Source of the DNA: Ptiloglossa arizonensis
Taxonomy: Eukaryota; Arthropoda; Insecta; Hymenoptera; Colletidae
Assembly: GCF_051014685.1 (NCBI RefSeq)
Contig: NC_135054.1
Coordinates: 6,390,001 to 6,454,000, forward strand
DNA length: 64,000 bases
Direction: 5' to 3'
The position numbers and the translations under genes are program-made. Below, one piece after another: positions 59,401-64,000 of this stretch. The notes under the pieces are model-generated. The model did not search any database. It was not told the DNA's origin and worked only from the letters and a program-made list of their open reading frames with translations. Numbering within the stretch: position 1 is the first letter of the stretch; each line of letters begins with the position of its first letter.

Positions 59401-60151
59401 TCGATTGCGAAAACGAGATCGGATTGAACGAGACTACCGTTATATATTTGTATTTTTAATTGCATTCGGCGAATTAAGAATTTCGTAATCGTCTCGACGA
59501 CTTGAATTGTGTTTCTATTATTTGCATTTGTTAAGGACATTTCATAGCTAAATAACGAGCTCAACTTCGGATCAAACGTTGAATGCTGATATTACGTGGA
59601 ATATTTCGCTGCGATACATATTTTTAAAAAGCAATTACGAGTTTATGCATAAAAGTCCTTTGCGTTTAACGGGTTTACAAGATGAATCGAGCGAGTGCAG
59701 CGAACGACTAGTTTATAAGCGGAAATTCTGAAATTCACATCCCACGACACGAACTTTTCTTTTTTACTTTTAGTTAGATTGGTTAACTTTCGAATAATTT
59801 TCTTTGACGAGTATCACAACCTCTAATTATTGCAATTATATATACTTCAGTTTTTATCAATACAAAATACAATTTTACAGTGTACAGTGACACGTTACAG
59901 TGCGATAGCTGTTGTTAAGAAATGCATACTACAATTATCTGCATACACAAATAGATATGTATGTACATATGTTCTTGCATTTAAAAGAAAACTGTTAATT
60001 ATATCCAAGATTTCTTTCCACTTATAAATTATTGATGTTATTTGTATATTATTTTGTTAGATTCTGATTGGTTTCCTTTCGCAAATTATATTAATCTTCT
60101 CATTCGCTTTCTTACGTTATCAACCTTTTTCTTAGTCTGGTTTGTCACTCG
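59401..60151. other. AT-rich spacer
   Basis: Nothing recognised. Confidence 0.45.
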
Positions 60152-60196
60152 TATTATTATTATTATTATTATTACTATTGTTATTACTATTATTAT
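60152..60196. repeat. ATT trinucleotide microsatellite
   Basis: Seven ATT units, then interrupted ATT and ACT units. A simple repeat. Confidence 0.95.
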
Positions 60197-61600
60197 AGAG
60201 TAGTAAACTCAATTACGTTAAAAAAATCTTTGCAAGTTCCATTTATCAAAAGTGTCTAATTTGACATCGATTCGGGATCTACTATCCTTTGTTATTGCAG
60301 AAGTTCATTATATACATCTAAGCTGTGTGTTCGTTGAGTTCTATATTTTAATCTTGGAATTACTTCGTCAGAAATTCCACTTTATATTTTCCTGATGCAG
60401 TAGCTGTATAGGGCAGTCGTGAAATATTGCGACCTGTTGAGACCCATCCATTTGAGATTGCAGCGTTACTTAAATTATGCTATTTGATTTAACTTCGAGA
60501 ACCGCGAACGAAATGGCTACCAACGTAAATGGAGCAGGCCAGTCAGAAAAGTCCAGAGGGACTCCTCCTCGTTGAAAATTGCAAATATACCGTGTCCCTG
60601 CATGAAGTGTTTACCCTTCTATCTCGTTCAAATGTACAGGTATCGTGTTGCGCCTTCGTTGTGGGAGCGATTCTGTATATGTGAAACTGAGACACCATCG
60701 AAACGGTCTTCGGGGCATTGGTTCGTTTTTATTTACACACAGGATTGTCATTCATTTCGAAAGAAAACAATTGGATTAACGTGTTCTCAGGGAACAAATT
60801 CGATTCCTTTCTGCACACTTACATCTTTACATCGCCACTGTATTCTATTTCCCAAAATTATGGTTCACCTAATAGGGGAAAGATTTTCCCTGTTCCTAAA
60901 CATTAAAAAAACATCGTAAGTGCAAAAGGATACATTGTTGCAGACGGTCGAACTTGACGTTTTGCTCTCTATAGGGAAACCATAGGGAAAAGTGTATAGT
61001 TTCGTTACAAAAAAAATATGAATGGTCAGAAAATTTGATGCAAAAATTAACTTGAGAAAGAATGTTTTCTATCTTTACATAAACTCGTTAAGGGAAATAT
61101 TTAAGTGCTTCCTATTAAATACCCCACCCTCTATAGAAAGTATCCCAAGGATTTAACGGCCAACTAGTGCCAGAATATTTTTTGAGTAGAAACAAGAAAA
61201 AGTCGAATAAACGCTTCATTAAAAAGTTTATGCACATAAACATGTTTACTGGATAGCTTCGCTGAAGATGATAGATGTAACTTTTATTAATTTCTTACCG
61301 TTACTACTTCGTTTCAAAATGATGGTCATATTTATCGATGCAAAACCGACATCACTGAAAAATGGAGTTAGATTATACATACAACTAACCAATAGTTACT
61401 AGTACCGATAGAAGCAACATGAATCGCTTTCAGCGATTTCAAATATGTAGTAAATATAATAGAATGCGTATAAACACATCGCATCATCGATTTGTTTCTA
61501 TGCAATAATGCCCGTCATCCTATCGTAACACGTTAGTCAAAATGTAATTAATGTTACATTAATTTAATCGATTTCTTTTCCCCGTGAATCATTATACGCG
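60197..61600. other. AT-rich DNA, no gene recognised
   Basis: A 20-codon frame at 60513-60575 starts in a favourable context (CGAAATGGCT) and encodes MATNVNGAGQ, but no donor site follows. The 115-codon frame at 60572-60919 is cysteine-rich at its start and shows no known domain. Confidence 0.35.
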
Positions 61601-62600
61601 AGAAAAATTAATAAAACGTAATATTTTGTTGTTTTCACGGAGCAATAGCACTACTTTTTCCCCTGAAACTTCAAAATATCCAAACTCAATATTTGCAAAT
61701 CCACTGTTTCTAATAGAGTAAAAAAAAAAGAAATGCACAAAACATGTTTCATCGTCGTGACTGTTTCATTAAGGGTTTTGGTCGCTTTTAAAGCCCTCGT
61801 ATCTGAGAGATGCTTCGTTTTAATAACAGATAAAACGAAAGCACCCGCGGAAAGCTTCTTTCCTCGAAACAAAATACGCAGTGAGCGAAGCGTAAAGTTT
61901 GCAACGGTTTTACCCCGTTTGCTGAATAACGCGAAATGCGAGGAACAAATGTCTGTCTTAATATTCAACGTGCCCAGCCTTTCCGATTTAAATCTTTCGC
62001 GAGCACCATTGTCTTCGCCTTTATTCTCATTAACGCGCCGTTAAAATAATGATTCCTCTGGAATGTCTCGGATGCATTTGACCCCGAAATGTAATCATCC
62101 CCTCAAAGATCTATGTTCGTACATTTTTAACAAGACAAAATTCCCACCGCGTTAGACGAGAGATTTAATTATGTCCGAAAGCGATATGGATCGGTACCTG
62201 TGTGCGTTGTGCATTTTATTCGTCGAGTAACGAAACTAACATTAATGAACTCGTTGCATGGCATTGTTCGTTACAAAGTTGCTCGAATTTGGCGCAAAAT
62301 TATGGAACCTGACGTTTGTTCGATCGTATACTTTGCCGTACAATTTACTTGACGTTCGCGCGCAAAGAAATTAATTATTTACGTCTACACAGTTGGGCAA
62401 TTTCAAATCTTATTGTTCTAGGTTTTATTGGTTGCATGTGATATTACTCTTTGTTCTTGGAATTTTTAAAGCTACCGTTACACGTCAAGCGTTATTACAA
62501 GGGAATGTTTTTACGAGGCGAAACAATATTATTACCAGGCTTTTGATTAACGAATAAAATTCAATTCCATGAACGTACCTTGATCCCGTCGCTTGAAATT
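61601..62600. other. moderately GC-richer stretch
   Basis: Opposed frames at 61651-61968 (minus) and 61733-62044 (plus) of about 105 codons, neither recognised. The mild composition shift resembles the other islands. Confidence 0.3.
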
Positions 62601-64000
62601 CGGTGCAAAAATTATCACACGAATTTCACTGGAATTTAACACGGTTCCTACGTGCGTTCACGTTTTTTAATGAAAATTATCGAAACTATTTTTCTAAGTG
62701 TATACTCTTTGTGGCACACGTTGGAACAGTTTTATTAGAAATGCAGTTTCGTCGTTGAAAAAATCCTAAAAATTAGCTTCTCCCGATTCTCGAGTTACAT
62801 ACGCCTCTCTGTTAACACGGTGAATATCAACTAGAGTGCAATCGCGATGCAGTCACATTCGATAATAGCGAAGCAGGAATTACGTTCTCCAACGTATTAC
62901 AGATAATATTTCTCTGCATGGCGCAGAGCTAGTCTTTCGATACTCTCGGTTTGTAGTTTCTGAATCATTGAATAGCTCCTTTCGTACGATAGCTGTAATC
63001 CGATTTCATTGAAATTACAATTTCTCGTTCTCGGAAGCGTCCTTCGTTAGCATGCCATGAGAATAGCCTGACTATGCATAATATCTCAAGAGTTTCAGTT
63101 TCGTAGCTCGATAATTAAAATCTTGTAAAATTTCTTCAAAATATCATCAGAAGCAGACATCGATCGAGATTAAATGTAAAATAGATTCTTTTGAAGAAAA
63201 CTTGTCCACAATTGTTGAACATTGCGTAAAAATCAAACGAATCTACGTTGATACGAAGAAAGAACATGTGAAAAAATGCTTCAATTCGTTGATTCCTTTG
63301 TTTTTATTTTTTCAATTTTCTCATGTTAGCGTCAGGTTACATCTTCTTTGATTATACTATATTTCACAAGTGACGAAGTTACAACGTCTTTCGATATCGC
63401 TAAGTTTTTATTTGACCAATTTATATCTAAAGTGAAAATATTTGTTTATCTTTTAAGGTTATTAAGTTTAATGATAACGTAAGACGAAACTATCGCTAGA
63501 TTTTCTTATCTAAGAAAATTTAGTACCAATACGAAGAATATTTTTTAAAAGTGGATTATACTACATAGTATATCCATTCTATATGGACGACATAATTGGG
63601 TTAGTTTTGCGCGATATCTTTTTTATCCTTTCTTTCTTTCGATCGACCAGATTTGTCGCTGTACGATCTTCAATTGGAACGCAGTCTCAAAGATACAAGA
63701 GACTACAGATAATATTTTGTAAACATTTTATAACGAAGAAATGGTATAATTTAAAAATTTTTTTGACTTCTGAGCTCAACGATACCTTCTCCGTCCGCCT
63801 GTAATTTCTTTACAGATTTTTACGTACTTTGATCTCTGGAATAGTACTGCAGCGGTAATAATTTAGTTATAGATATTTTTGTTTTCTAACGTAGTCGACG
63901 CAAGGTGACGAAAAGAATTGAGCAGTACAAGCCAAAGAATCATATCAGAGACGTGTAACGAGCAAACAACCAATAGCGTTTTAAATTGTACACGAAAAAT
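62601..64000. other. AT-rich DNA to window end
   Basis: A 73-codon frame at 63583-63804 is not recognised. Nothing else was seen. Confidence 0.45.

Noticed and set aside
60513..60575. Good-context ATG opening a 20-codon frame
   Set aside because: Too short, no following donor site and no recognisable peptide.

Overview
This 64 kb window looks like AT-rich insect nuclear DNA, most likely from a hymenopteran. I infer that from the base composition, the absence of any long open reading frame, and the families of small DNA transposons present. I found no complete protein-coding gene, no rRNA and no tRNA that I could support. The longest open frame (180 codons, 28403-28945) runs through a dead transposase, and the others look like chance frames, many of them in the GC-richer patches. 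The window is probably an intergenic region or the inside of a very large intron. The only non-transposon stretch that resembles an exon is a 130 bp minus-strand segment at 482-611.

The recognisable content is a graveyard of class II transposons. A mariner (DD34D) transposase relic lies at 21144-21824 on the minus strand. A Tc1-type (DD34E) relic lies at 28622-29238 on the plus strand. The N-terminal end of a second Tc1 element lies at 44278-44846 on the minus strand. A fragment of another DDE transposase lies near 25740-26010. Both larger relics lost the middle of the catalytic domain, including the first catalytic aspartate, and carry stops and frameshifts, so none can be active.

Non-autonomous elements defined by terminal inverted repeats (TIRs) and target duplications lie between them. 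They are a Harbinger-like element with TTA duplications (4824-5029), a piggyBac-like element with TTAA duplications (13436-13652), a roughly 0.7 kb element with TATA-flanked ends (34540-35238), two copies of one mariner MITE (34691-34837, nested inside the previous element, and 47737-47872), a small MITE-like element (45900-46068), and a long-TIR or foldback element (32040-32888).

Repeats of other kinds are a homogeneous 95 bp minisatellite (27279-27918), a 119 bp tandem duplication (29528-29771), a 282 bp tandem duplication that includes a Tc1 terminus (44652-45187), a nested set of local duplications (13815-14775), a dispersed direct-repeat pair (6177-6331 and 7609-7762), a head-to-head inverted pair (about 42975-43450), and an imperfect palindrome near 25143-25279.

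Several GC-richer islands stand out from the AT-rich background: about 6.27-6.96, 17.1-18.4, 22.4-22.95, 33.0-33.45, 34.2-34.53, 36.4-37.4, 45.28-45.78, 52.5-53.45, 58.7-59.4 and 61.7-62.5 kb. They carry open frames on both strands with no recognisable protein, so I treat them as candidate conserved regulatory DNA or untranslated exons, not as genes. No previously undescribed multi-gene system is visible. The most informative features are the nested and rearranged transposons and the hairpin-forming repeats.
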